Assembly (NCBI GenBank): GCA_023014335.1
Contig: JAECYW010000016.1
Location: 1,612,001 to 1,676,000 of the forward strand
Length of the DNA stretch: 64,000 nt
Direction of reading: 5' to 3'
Origin: Galerina marginata
Taxonomy: Eukaryota > Basidiomycota > Agaricomycetes > Agaricales > Galerinaceae
Under the pieces are notes generated by a model that made no database searches, was not told the origin of the DNA, and saw only the letters and a list, made by a program, of their open reading frames with translations. The translations under genes and the position numbers were made by a program. Positions within the stretch are counted from its first letter, which is position 1, and the number at the start of each line of letters is the position of its first letter. Below, piece after piece: positions 1-10,852 of the stretch.

Positions 1-987
1 AAATAATGAAATTATGACAATTGGGTATAAAGAGAAGACGCGATGAACATACTTGACGCGCTGGGGTAAGTGTTCCATCTACGTCGAACAAACAGAGTTT
101 CTTCAATGGCCTGTCGGCGAAAGCTGCAGAGACCATTTTATGTAACACGTAGTAGAAGCGTTGATGGTGATAAGCAAACGTGTTGCCCGTCGGTAACTAT
201 TTCAATTTATCTAATGTCTAAATTTGGACGAGTTATCAATTGGAACGCAGTTGAATATGTTGCGATAACGGTGACTTACAGAATTTAACCCTCTTGCTCG
301 TCGGGCAAATGGTACTTACCATCGTGAAAATGTAGGCCCTTGAATCATAAGTACGACTTAGTGATTTACCCCAATACTTGTCTACAACTTGTGTTTGGCC
401 TTCTACTGTCCACCAATAACTAGTTCTAATCCGTGCTGATGAGCCATAGCTCCTCCGTTAACGTTATCACTCCTGCAAATTTTCGACAGTGTTCGGCGTA
501 TCGTAATTTATGGTTTTCGTATCTTCGATCCTCCTGGCCAATGCCGACAAACAGGTCAATATACCACAACCAAGTGGAAGCCATGCAACCTGTTCACGAG
601 GAAGGAATAAGGACCAAGAAGCCTTGCACAAGTCTGGCAATATTACTACCCAGAGGAAGACTTTTGAGTTGAACCACTACGATGGACGCGCGGAGACGAG
701 GAATGTATTGACCGACCTGCCACAAGTCGACATGGCGGACTGAAAAGCGTAGATTTTTGGGACCTAGATAGGTTAGGTCCACGTTCAGTCGCACGAGGGC
801 ATTGGGCCTTTGATGAGGAAATAAGAAATAGAATAAACTGTGTGGGTGTCCGTTTTGGGAATCCAAATCGGGTGTTTGAAAGGGATTGAAAAATGAAGGA
901 GGGTATGTTTTTTCACTCGATGCTATTAAATGAAAACGGCCAGTACTCCATTGCCATCTAGTACAGATATGAAATAGGAGAATATTT
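1..987. other. Left-edge region without a supported gene
   Basis: No exon in this stretch resembles a known family. A short plus-strand open frame at 510-743 has reasonable codon use and ends in an acidic tail, so it could be the last exon of a gene entering from the left, but nothing confirms it. The minus-strand open frame running to 594 is the read-through of the last cytochrome c1 intron and not coding. The stretch nearest 988 should hold the 3' UTR of cytochrome c1. Confidence 0.4.
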
Positions 988-2306
988 CTAATGCGTTTTA
1001 CCGGTGTTGGCGGGAGGTTCGTAGACTGAAAACATCCTACATTAGCCAAGGTGTAAATAATCGAGAGGGAGAACATACAAATCTTCCTGTTCTTTATGGG
1101 ACCCCACTTGAAGCGTTTAACATAAAGGCTGATGGCAGTGAGCACCGAGAAAATGACGACGGCTTTAATACCGTATTTTTTCCTCTCGTCGTGCTCTGGT
1201 TCTGCAGCCCAGTTCAAGAAAGTGACAACATCCTTGGCCATTTGAGAAGTTGTGGCAGGTGTACCTAGACAAAGCTGTCAGAAGAAAACTTGATCCTCTG
1301 TCGAACTGTACTGACCATCCTCAAACTCTACCAAACCATCAAACAGAACACGAGCCATGGAAATGGCACCTCCGGGAAAATATGGGTTGTAGTTCATACC
1401 CTCACGAATTTCAACTCCAGCAGGGGGGTCAATGTAACCGGTAAGAAGAGAGAAGATATAATCCTGTGAATAGTTTCAATTTGACGCAACACACAGGTTA
1501 TATCACACTCACAGCACCGCCGTGACGAGCCTTGACAATCAGGCTGAGGTCAGGGGGAAGAGCACCAGCATTACTTGCTCGGGCAGCTTCCTCATTAGGG
1601 TAAGGGGGAGGCATGTAGTCTGCAAGCTTTCCAGGCCGCTGGAACATCTCGCCCTCCGCGTTGGGGCCGTCGGTATATTCAACCTCTTCAGCCATGGCTC
1701 TTGTTTCGTCTGCGGTGTGCGATACACCCACAAGGTTGCGCCACGCAATACGGTCAAGTGAATGACACGCCGCACAAACTTCACGATAGACCTGGTAGCC
1801 TCTCCGGATGCTACAGAAAATGTTAAAAAAGAAAGACGCGTTTCGAACTACGTGGACTTGCCTAGCATGATCAAACGTGTCTAGTATGCCTTTGTGTGAC
1901 CAAGGGTATGCAACAGGGTGGAGACCTTCGTCGCTGAGATGGCTGGCGTGGACTTCGCCAAGGAAGGGGAGGTTGCCATAAAGATGAGTGTACCAAGCAA
2001 TTGAACCAACGGCGAAAGCAGAGGCGGATGCGAGAGCTGCTCGTGAACCAGCAAAAGTCTTTCCAAAATATAAATGACATCTCCAATAGTATTTCAACTG
2101 CACACACCTCGAAAGCACTCGAAGCAGAAGCTTTGGACGACGCGAATCGGACCTGTTGTACAGGCAAAATAATGACATGGTACGAACTTCTCGAACATGA
2201 AAAGACATACCGAAGCCGAACGGGTTCCATACAGAAGTGTCGAGGAATGAGAAGGCCCCGCGCTGGCGGCTTTCTTAAAGGCTCCAGCAGAGAGCCTCGA
2301 CAACAT
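988..2306 (-). CDS. CYT1: Cytochrome c1, heme protein of respiratory complex III
   Basis: Cytochrome c1 carries electrons from the Rieske protein to cytochrome c in the mitochondrial bc1 complex. The heme-binding motif CAACH follows GYQVYREV, and the family signatures [17 protein letters not shown] and GALPPDLS are all present. A single C-terminal membrane anchor ([14 protein letters not shown]) leads into the matrix-side tail [13 protein letters not shown]. The start at 2306 gives [17 protein letters not shown], a basic, hydroxylated mitochondrial presequence followed by a second hydrophobic sorting segment, as expected for a bipartite signal. Splicing the last intron (GTATGT to TTTTCAG) gives a tail ending NTGKTH and a stop at 988. 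The intron at 1811-1861 uses a GC donor (GCAAGT), and removing it restores FDHASIRRGYQ. A CCAAT box lies 5' of the start. Identity is very secure. Confidence 0.95.
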
Positions 2307-2397
2307 TTTAGTTGAAGGTTTTTGGAAGGAAGGAGAGCTAGGGTGACTCCGTAACGCGTGACATGCGAAGCGGAATGAATCGGAGAACGCATACTGG

Positions 2398-2430
2398 CCA
2401 ATCACAGCCCATGGATTCACCCCTCACGTG
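2398..2430. promoter_or_regulatory. CCAAT box and CACGTG element upstream of cytochrome c1
   Basis: CCAAT (2398-2402) lies about 95 bp upstream of the cytochrome c1 start codon and a CACGTG palindrome (2425-2430) about 120 bp upstream. In fungi the HAP complex binds CCAAT and activates respiratory genes; CACGTG is the core site for Cbf1-type bHLH factors. Both sites are visible in the sequence; their use here is inferred. Confidence 0.45.
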
Positions 2431-3566
2431 AAATCATCCAGCTCGCGATCTTGGCGTCTCTCCTTCTTATCTCTTCCCCTCATCTAAGTAGTACTCTTCT
2501 TTCCGACAGATTTGAGCAATCTTTACTGTTTTTAAGGATTCTCAAACGCACCGTTGCTACCTGCAGTGAGCATCTCATTTTTCATTTTCAGAAAGTGATC
2601 AGGAGCTTATTGTGCCATCTAGTTGCCAGCTCGCGATTTGCTTTTGGAAGACACTCTTCAGGACATTTCTAGGCTCCAAAATCAAAAGCTTTGACCTTAA
2701 GGCTTTACCATCTCTCTCTTTCGTGTTCTCACCACTCACACGACCTCATATCGGAAGTTTTGGCCATGTCGGTGTTTTCGGAGACTTTCCTCAACTTGTT
2801 GGATTCATGGAGCTGTGCAGGACACAAGATGTCTTATCGGAACTACGAGACGAATAGAAAATGAGCCGACCTCTGCTTTTTCCTCGGATATGCTCTTCGG
2901 GCCCAGACTTCGAATTCGCATTGTCCGGCCATTTAACTTACGCTCCCTGCTGCTTTGGGGATTAATTATGACAATTTGGGTCAAGCACACAAGCACATAA
3001 ACCACCGTGCTGTCTGTCTCTTCGAATTTATCGACACCTGGGAACGAATGATCTCATGTACATCGCATTTCACATCGCTTACTTGTTGGCAAATTGTATT
3101 TTCTATTACTTGTTGATGTCGCCGCGTCCAGCATTTATGCTCAAGGTTTCGGACTTTCATTGACAATGGGTTGACATGGCTTTTTCCACTCAAATGGCAC
3201 TTGTGTCCAATTTTTTTTTGTAACTGCGTTATAATCGCCAGTGGACGCGTGTGAACCGCCGTTGGTATTGGCAAGAGCGCCCGATTTACGTCTGCCTGCC
3301 CAGGGTTATTGGTCGTGGAATGCCCTTCAAATCTTCGAGATATGTGGACATGTGAGAATAGGTATTGGAGAAAAGAAAATCCGGATGTCCTTTGTTCAGG
3401 CGAAATGGAAAATAATGTACATCCAAGGTGTAACTAGACGGTGGGACGTTCAGGAAAGGAAAAAAATAAAATAGCAGAGAATCTGCTCATAATCCTAGAA
3501 CCAGGCTCTGTCGCCTGCGTGTCACTAATGGTAACTTGCAATGACAGCACTCGTCATGCACACTTC
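2431..3566. other. Intergenic region, cytochrome c1 promoter to CYSTM gene 3' end
   Basis: No open frame here has recognisable protein content or a plausible chain of exons. It should contain the upstream promoter of the cytochrome c1 gene on one side and the 3' UTR of the CYSTM gene on the other. The sequence is moderately AT-rich with a poly-T run near 3210. Confidence 0.5.
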
Positions 3567-4243
3567 TTAGAAAAGACACTCGCAGAGTTCTGGAGGAAGG
3601 AAATCAGTCACTTCTTCGCTTATCCAAACACGGCACTGTGGGACATACCCTCAGCACAGCAGCACAAGCATACTCCCGCTAAGCAGGCCATGCAACCACT
3701 CGACCCTCCTCCACTCTTCTCAGGCTGCTGTTGACTAAAAAATTGCGTCCAGTTGTCAGGAAAGCTAATCTTAACATACAAAGTCGTCATAGAGACTCAC
3801 ACATAGACAGTCTGGGGACCAGGTTGGGGTTGATAACCTTGTTGTGGGTATCCCTGTTGAGGATACCCTTGAGGCGGGGGCCCATTGTAGCCACCTTGGT
3901 AGGCCTGCTGAGGTTGCTGGAGGACAAAAATTCGAATGAGTTCTGTGGCCCTGTAATTTCCAGATTCCTCGGACTCACCTGGGGGTAATATCCACCTTGT
4001 GGTGGTCCTACCAAAGAAAGAAAGATGAGATACAGTTTACCACATTTGGTAGGGAACAAGCAGAGCCATGGAAATATCTGCTTTCAAGAGATTGCAGCCT
4101 TGGGCTTTCGTTGATAGCAAGTGGGGCGATTTCGGAAAGGCCCCAACTGGCTTACCATCCAAGTGGACTGACATACCTTGCGGGGGGTAATATCCACCTT
4201 GCTCTTGCGGCTTTCCAGCGTTATAGTAGTCGTTAGCGCTCAT
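3567..4243 (-). CDS. Small CYSTM-domain protein with Gln/Pro/Gly/Tyr-rich repeats
   Basis: The spliced protein begins MSANDYYNAGKPQ, continues through a low-complexity stretch of GGYYP and QGYPQQ repeats, and ends in a cysteine-rich block (GCMACLAGVCLCCCAEELC) with tail ECLF. That C-terminal block is the CYSTM module, a cysteine-rich membrane module found in small eukaryotic tail-anchored proteins linked to stress tolerance. Five short exons were joined using GTATGT, GTGAGT and similar donors; the final intron (GTATGTCCC to CTCCAG) turns CAEG into CAEEL and gives a stop at 3567. All junctions keep frame. The PQ/GY repeats suggest a disordered cytosolic arm. The specific role is unknown; localisation to the plasma membrane is inferred from the family. 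Confidence 0.85.
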
Positions 4244-5428
4244 TCTGAACCGTGCAAGATAGTGGTGAAAGAGACAAAGTAAAAGAGGTGCAAGAATGGG
4301 TATGAAAGCGTTGTGTCTGATCGGCCCTTTATTTGTTCACGTTGATCACGAGCATCCCGCGTGTCCACAGCCCGCAGTGCCGCCTCACTGCCTTGACCAA
4401 ATTTGACATTGCATCGTGTTCTGCTTCACCGCAACTTGCATCAGCCATAGGACCCATCACGCTACAGATAAATTTGGAGTCTTCAGCTCGTATAGTGGCT
4501 ATAACCACGCAAGTCCCAGCGGGCTAGAAACACTGCTAGCGGCGCTACTCACTAAGGTTTGCAACGGTCAACTCAGCCACTTTGTCCCGCGCGGCTGTGC
4601 GTCGCGCAGCAGGCGTAATGGATGTCTTGCTCCTCCGATATGTAAGCGGGGCCTTAAATCAAAGGGCGCGAAGAGGCCGAGCTTACGCACGACAAACCCT
4701 TTGGCCAAAGTTTCTAATTTGCACTTGTGTGCCGATGCCTGTTACATGGATTTGGAGTGCACAAATAATATGGCTACTATCTCCATCTCCGAGCCCTCCA
4801 AGACATCGAAGTCCTTGACGATAACCTGTCCGAGATGACCAGCTAGCTACCTTGTCACTCATCCTTGGCTGGGAATGACGGCGCCAGGCCAAAAATATAT
4901 ACTGACAGATGGTCTCCGGGTATTTGTTGAGGGAGGGTGCTCTTGGGTGCTCTTTGGACCCATCTTACCGGCTGTGAGTGTCATGTTCTTTGGCCAGTAC
5001 GAAAGCGGATAACCACATCTGGATCATTAACTGCGAACACCCCGTTGTATGAATATCCTTGACTCCACAAATTAACTTTTTTATATCTATTGTTCTGCAG
5101 TCTTAAAAAGAGCCCTGCTCGACAAGTGAACCTAAGCCGAAGACAGTGACGTCACGAAACTGTTCAGACTGTCAAGGTAAAATTAAAAATAAGGAGACGC
5201 CTTGCTATCTGGAATCAAGGCCCTTGTAAGAATGTTGACGGAATCAGCATAGAAGATGGAAAAATAACGAAGTCTCTGAAAATTTCAAGCCAATAAATTG
5301 AAGCAAAACGGATAATCGCAAAAGCGTCCACTTTCCGACATCGTTACAAGGGAACATATGGACGAGGTAAGAAATGGTAGATACATCCATTTTAATTATA
5401 CAGATAATTCAGGGTCGTGGAAGGATCA
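4244..5428. other. Intergenic region upstream of the CYSTM gene
   Basis: Open frames here (for example plus-strand 4416-4838) have no recognisable content and no matching exon neighbours. The right part is the 3' flank of the velvet gene. Only a short local repeat of GTGCTCTTTGG type near 4938-4960 stands out. Confidence 0.45.
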
Positions 5429-6580
5429 TCACTCGACCATTACAGGACGTGATTTTATATTCAGGTCAGGGCATGTTCGCAAACATTCTAGCTCCCTGCC
5501 GTATGAAGCTTTGGGTCAACCGTGTTTGTGCTTGGGGAAAATTTAGTTGAAAGGGCCATCATATAAGAAAAGGCAATGACATACGCGCTGCTGTATATTC
5601 GTGGAGAGCGACAGCTTCGAATGGCCTTGTGCGTGTTTGAGCGAGATGTGTACCATGTTCAACCAATCCGGCCGGATCGGGACTACAGTTGAAATATCAG
5701 CGGGCCACTGTAGCTGTAGAAATTGTTATCGTACCTGCTTATCCTTGTGAGTGTGACCCCGAGTTGGAATCGGCCACGCAGACGGATACTAACGTCAGGG
5801 AAGAGAAAAAACAAACCCATGTTGCCTTGCAGGTCTTCTAGTTGCTCCACAGTAGAAACAAGATGGCCGTAAAGTATGGGCGGATTTTGAGTAACACCTC
5901 TCCCTATGAACGACCCCATATCCAATGGCGTCGACCCGTCTCCAGAAAAAAGGGACAGATGAGCAACTAGGAAGGGTAGTTCTGATTCGCTGAAAAAATC
6001 CAATCACATTCTTTAATTAGCTCTCCATTAAAGCTTTAGGTTTCCAAAAAAAAACGTACGGGATGACGGAGTTTCCGGAGGGGTCTCTGACCGTCAACTG
6101 AGCGATTATTGGTGGGGTTAAGGGCACGCGCGACAAGTAGGCTGCTCCAAATTCCGCGGTCCGGAGGGGGTGTTGCACAATTTCTAGGTGGTATGTCCTA
6201 AAGCATGGTGAGCCCAAAAATACTCGTGCCTGACATTGGGAAGCTAACCTTGTGTGTGGGTCAGCTAGAAGAGAAGAGACCTGGATGCGTGGTTGGGGGC
6301 GGATAAACGGAAGAGGCGAAGAGGCAGACAGATCTGTAATTGAACTTTGGCTGGAAGGAGGGCTTTTGGTCGAGCTCGAAGTACGAGATGAAAATGACAG
6401 AGAACCGAACGAAGATTGGGGGGAAGATTGTCCGCTGCTAGAACTAGCGCTTGAAAGGTCGGGGTATAGTGAAGAGTCATGAATTTGCAGTAAAGAATAT
6501 TTAACGCTCAGAGTTCGAGCATAAAAACCTTTCTTTGGTCGCCGGTAGATAGAAAGGGATAGAGTAGCCACGGGAGACAT
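5429..6580 (-). CDS. Velvet-domain regulator (VosA/VelB/VelC-type)
   Basis: Velvet proteins are fungal transcription regulators that dimerise through an Ig/NF-kB-like domain and link development with secondary metabolism. The domain starts at YHLEIVQHPLRTAEFG, continues with PLTPPIIAQLTVRDPSGN, then ELPFLVAHLSLFSGDG, LYGHLVSTVEQLEDLQG and FFLFPDVSIRLRGRFQLG, matching the order of velvet signatures. Introns were placed at the CC|GTACGT to TTTCAG junction, a 51-nt intron just before TYHLEI, and one after LTRIS. The last exon reads on to a stop at 5429 and carries an RELECLRTCPDLNIKSR segment that fits the usual velvet end. A Ser-rich linker precedes the domain. The start at 6580 is only the nearest usable ATG; open frames up to about 7010 may hold further N-terminal exons. 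Domain identity is firm; both ends are tentative. Confidence 0.8.
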
Positions 6581-7210
6581 ATGACGAAAGTATTTGTGTT
6601 TTCTGATAGTCGATCTGCAAGTACGCTTGTCGAGATAAGGAAATCTTCGATGAGAACTATAATCGAGGAGGAAGGGAGGCAAACAACAAACCTTTCTATT
6701 AAAATGACGAGGGCAGCCACACACACGGTTTGCTTCGGATGATAGCATGAGAGGACATTGCAGAGGCGTGAGTTGACGTCTTGGTTCATAATGGTCATGA
6801 AAAAAACATTTCCTGCAATGCAAAGGTCCAGCGATGAGAAGAGAGTGCCCTAAGTCAAATGACATCGTCATTGGACTCGAACAATTGCCAGTAGAATGAC
6901 CGTCTGGCGATGAAATATCGGAGGCAAGGACATTTATAGCATTCATGCGAGGGCGGCGAACTAGTCTGATATCCTCGAAACAGAAACGAGGCGACTCATC
7001 ATCTAAAGTTCTGGAAGTATGTCAGCGAATGTAAGCCATATCAGGGTTTCATCTACGCCAAACAGCTGGAAAAAAGGTTCTGAGATCATCTCCTAAACCA
7101 ATCGTTAACTCGACTTTGGTGCTTGTTCTTCGGAAAGCTCTGAGATCTGCCAAGATACAGAGCCGGTATAAGGGGAGGAATTAAGGTTGTAAATACATTA
7201 GGAAATGTCA
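6581..7210 (-). other. Possible upstream exons of the velvet gene and 3' flank of TIM23
   Basis: A minus-strand open frame from about 7010 to 6581 reads continuously with the velvet N-terminal frame and contains intron-like stretches (GT...TTAATAG, GT...TTATAG). It may hold 5' exons of the velvet gene or its leader. No separate protein family is recognisable. The right-hand part, next to 7211, should be the TIM23 3' UTR. Confidence 0.3.
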
Positions 7211-8145
7211 TCAAACGCTTTTTTTCACATAACTCCAGATTCCTGCCATGCTTGTCCCAACAGCAGCAGCAGCAATGGCCGGTTTGATCCCAGCTGACAA
7301 AAAGAAAACAAAGATGAGAAAAGGACCGGGAGCCATTTAGGCAAACGAAGACGTACCAGTAGATTTGAATATGGCGCCTGTCAAAGCGCCAGCTGCCATG
7401 CTGCCTAAGGTGTCGTGTTTTCCTCTCATTGCATCAATGGATGAATTAACCCCATTGTATATAAGGGCTATTAAAAGGCGATTTCAATGGACCTGCAGCA
7501 AACCCACATCGGCAATGACGCGAACTTACCCATTACACCGGCCGAATTACCAATGAAAGTACCTCTTCGTGTGACAGAGTTCAAGATACTGTTGATCCGC
7601 AACCTTGAGTTTGACACGGCAAGTGGTCTTCGAGCTCCTTCACGGAAACCCCATGTACCGCCAAGGGCCAAACCTGTAGAAAACAGGGTGAACATGTGAC
7701 AAAATAGAACAATAAGAGGCCTAAAGATGGGTCGTTTGAGATGTCGAGATAAGGTGAGAGATGTGCAGGGAGCAAACGAGGCGTTAAGCGAGCATAGGTA
7801 TTCGAAAAGAGTAATTTGAAAGAGATCCAACTTACCACTGAGATACATGGTACCCGTCCCATAACACAGGTCATCACTCCACCCCCTGGAGGGTATTGCC
7901 GTACCAGCCCCAGGAAGCTCGGTTGTCTTGTCATCATCAAGAAGCAGATAGTCTAGTTTATCCCCCAATTCTGCCAATGGGTGTAGTCTAGCTGGGTCGT
8001 ACGCTGCCATGAGCAGGTCGGACGATGTAACGGCATGTTCTGGCGACGCTGGACTGTCTGACCGCGAAAAGGTGGCGGATCTCAAGACGTCGGTAGGGGT
8101 CTGGGAAGAGGAGGCACCAGAGTTTTCGATATTAGAGGAGGACAT
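7211..8145 (-). CDS. TIM23: TIM23, core channel subunit of the inner-membrane presequence translocase
   Basis: TIM23 forms the presequence translocase of the mitochondrial inner membrane. The N-terminal, intermembrane-space half is polar (MSSSNIENSGASSSQ, then YDPARLHPLAELGDKLDYL, the presequence-binding segment). The membrane half carries the Tim17/22/23 signature: CYGTGTMYLSG, LALGGTWGFREGARRP, LRINSILNSVTRRGTFIGNSAG, then NGVNSSIDAMRGKHD and SMAAGALTGAIFKST. The final exon reads AGIKPAIAAAAVGTSMAGIW and ends YVKKSV at 7211. Five or so short introns separate these blocks. The start ATG at 8145 is followed by a typical fungal N-terminus. It diverges from the TPR gene starting at 8370, so the two mitochondrial genes share about 220 bp of promoter. 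Confidence 0.95.
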
Positions 8146-8270
8146 GGTCTAAACAAGTCACAAAGGAGCGCGAATGAAGAAATGTCGGACAAGGCAATGG
8201 TGACGGAACTCTGGAAAAAAACGGCCAGTAAATTTTTAAAGACCGCGGCAATAATGCAATGCTTAAAATA

Positions 8271-8290
8271 CCACGTGACACGATGTCACC
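8271..8290. promoter_or_regulatory. CACGTG and GTGAC-N5-GTCAC palindrome in a shared divergent promoter
   Basis: The 224-bp gap between TIM23 (minus) and the TPR gene (plus) contains CACGTG at 8272-8277 overlapping an inverted pair GTGAC (8275-8279) and GTCAC (8285-8289). The symmetric arrangement in a bidirectional promoter suggests a dimeric factor site, such as a bHLH factor. The same CACGTG core precedes cytochrome c1. Function is inferred. Confidence 0.4.
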
Positions 8291-8369
8291 GCGATTTTCT
8301 GCGCCGCGACGGTACAGCACAACGTCAATCCACACAGGATCAGACCAGAAAAGAAAACAAGCAGACGAA

Positions 8370-9452
8370 ATGGCCTTCCGTGTCACCTCACGGGTATCGC
8401 GCAGAATCCCTGGTCTTCTCAACTTGTCAGTCGTTGCTTCGACTCCGAGAATATCGCTTCCAAGTTGTCGGACTGCTGCCGCATCCAGACAGCAAGCCGG
8501 ACTTACGGGAAGAATTGGCGCGACAAGGCGTGAGTTATCCATATTTTTTGTAGCATGATTTTTATCCTGTTTATTAAAGGGTGGGCCTCATCTGTTACGC
8601 CCCAGTCATCAGCGAACGACCCAGCCGAAGCTGAGGCCTTGCGTTGCCTCGAGCAAGGGACTGCCAAGCTTGAGGAAGGCGATGTTCAAGGTGCAAAGTC
8701 TCTCTACCAACGAAGTTGTGAAATAAAACGCAACGCCAGCTCGTTGTTTAACCTCGGTGTGACACATTACCACCTGAGTGGGTCCCGCTTTTTTCCATGC
8801 TTGTATCTATTAACTATCTATGCCCATAAGAGGAGTACGACGATGCCATTGCTGCATGGAAAGAGTCAATAGCCTTGCAACCTTCTAGTCCAGATGCTCA
8901 CACGAGTACGCTTTCTGATTTATCTTCGCAACCTATGGACTGAACCTTCGATTCTAGACCTTGCAAGTGCATATATAATTTCACCAGGTATTGTGGAATT
9001 TGATCTATCATGAAAATGTCGTTAATCCCCGCTTTACGATCCAGTATCGCGTCCGGATCTCGCCTTACACCATCTGGAGTAATTTCAATATTTCATTGTC
9101 AGTGACAACTACTCATGAACTCCGCCATAGAATTGCGTCTTCTCTGTCCCCGGAAGACCCTGAGATTGCCTTCAATCATGCCGCTGTTCTCGAAGCCAGT
9201 AAGTAGAAGACATTTTTCCTTATTGTGGTTATATTCATAAGTGATTTAAGCCGGCAAGCTGGAAGAAGCTCTCGAAAAGTACAAGCTCAGTGAGCAGTTT
9301 GGGGTGGCACGCGCCGCCATCCACATTCGCAATGTACGTTCGAAGTCAATTAATGTTCCCCCTCGTATTCTCATTGGTGCGTCCAGGTCAGCGCGAAGAT
9401 TCTCGCACAAGGCATTAAAGACACGCAAAAATCCGAGAAATCACAAGAATGA
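8370..9452 (+). CDS. Mitochondrial-type tetratricopeptide repeat protein
   Basis: The N-terminus MAFRVTSRVSRRIPGL continues through many Arg/Ser residues without acidic residues, as in a mitochondrial presequence. The body holds TPR units: EALRCLEQGTAKLEEGDVQG, SSLFNLGVTHYHLKEYDDAI, then NLASAYIIS, HRIASSLSPEDPEIAFN and KLEEALEKYKLSEQFG, ending KDTQKSEKSQE. Six introns were resolved: donors at CGTGAGT, GTGGGT, GTACGC, GTATTG, GTAAGT and GTACGT all join in frame with CAG/TAG/AAG acceptors. TPR proteins act as protein-interaction scaffolds; this one probably works in mitochondria, supported by its divergent pairing with TIM23. No specific orthologue was recognised. Confidence 0.82.
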
Positions 9453-9697
9453 CTTAAACCCGAGTTCACGTTTTGAGTACCACGAAACTTTGCTTCCTGT
9501 CTGACCCAAAGCCAGTTGGAATATCTCTCTATTGTGTGGCTCTCTAGTCTTGTCTATCGGCACTGATGCGAAAATAGATTCAATTACGCAGGGCGAGACA
9601 AATAGTATTCCATTCCAAACTACGTACGGCACAATGAAACTTTGTGGGCAGAGCTGACTGTGATACTTCCGACTGGATTACTTGACTACTTTAGTAT

Positions 9698-10852
9698 TTA
9701 ATCGATTACGAAGGGATCCTGCCCGGAGCCAGTACCTTGATGCACACCTTCCGCTTCGCCGTGTCGATCTTCCACTACTCCAGAAGGATATCGCAATGTA
9801 CCTCGCCCTGTTCCGTGTAACTGTAAACCCACAGAGTTTCCACGGTATGTTGTGCTCTGCGAACCACGGAAACTGTAGCTCGGTCCGGGATTCAAATTGC
9901 CTCCGCGACCTCTAGGAACACGATAGTACGGGTGACTAGACCCTCCCCTTCCACCGCGACGTCCTGGATTCGAAAAAGAAGCCCCTGACCTTGGGTCTGA
10001 TATTACGGGCGGTGAATTCTGTACTCGTTGTAGGATGGCTGACGTATCGGAACGAGTATATACCGGAGAAGTGTGATCTGATGGTCTGACATACAGAATT
10101 CGCTCGTATCCTTCTCCGGGAGCGGGGTGTTGGAAGTCTGCGGCGAAGCGCGAGAGCACGGACAATCCTAGCTCTGGGCTTGTGATGGTGGGGTGAGACG
10201 TTCCTGTTTAGTTAAAGTATTCATGAAAACCTCGGTTAGTAATTATCCCATGGAACATTGACGTTCGGGTTGACGCCTACTGGTTTGGAGACGGGCTGCA
10301 CATATCTTTGTTGGGAAATCAGCATGTCGAAATGGGTAATTTAAAAGAGGTCGACTTTTAAAGTACCCACCTCGTATGGCGTGTCGAAGACAATAACCCA
10401 GACCGCAGTTCCGGGAAATTCACGGGCGATCTGAATCCAATACGATCTTTGCCTGTCTTAGTCCCGTTAACTTTTCATTTATCAAGCAGAAGGTCCCAGT
10501 ATCCCACTGAGCTCCAGGTTGCTCCAGGTACTCACACAGCATTAAAGTTCGTACGATCGACGCAGACCGAAAGTTCTTGATTTAGAGTTTCGCGTGCTAA
10601 TTGTTCGACGCTACGCCTATCTCCTAGATCATCTTGATTGCATCTGCGAAACTGTGGAAAATGCTCCTCGAGAGCCTCTGCAAATGTTGACTATGTATAA
10701 AAAAGGGTGTAAGCTATTTCAGTAAACAATGACACAAGAGAAAAGCTTACTTTGCCGGACGCAATGAGCCCACACAAGATCAGAACGATCTTGCCACGCA
10801 TCTGGAACTCTGAACTTTCCACAACATCTGACGCAGTGGGAAAGGTCGACAT
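9698..10852 (-). CDS. P-loop nucleotide kinase-like protein (AAA_33 type) with RGG-rich tail
   Basis: The spliced protein starts MSTFPTASDVVESSEFQ and carries a Walker A loop, CGLIASGKSTFAEALEEHF, split by an intron exactly between GK and ST. The next conserved blocks are CNQDDLGDRRSVEQLARE, CVDRTNFNA, QIAREFPGTAVWVIVFDTP and ICAARLQTR. This order matches AAA_33/polynucleotide-kinase-like P-loop phosphotransferases, in which the aspartate after the strand and the DRTN segment line the active site. The C-terminal third is low complexity with GRRGGRGG and RVPRGRGGN repeats, an RGG pattern typical of RNA-binding tails. Substrate is unknown; a nucleic-acid 5' kinase or NTP-dependent repair role is plausible but inferred. 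The 3' end at 9698 follows the open frame and could include an unrecognised intron. Confidence 0.75.

Noticed and set aside
510..743. Plus-strand open frame at the left edge with plausible codon use
   Set aside because: No family resemblance, no clear upstream exon inside the window; it could be a last exon but cannot be supported.
594..987. Minus-strand open frame continuing past cytochrome c1
   Set aside because: It is read-through into the last intron and beyond; the spliced reading ends properly at 988.
4416..4838. 140-codon plus-strand open frame
   Set aside because: Composition and content do not look coding and no neighbouring exons fit.
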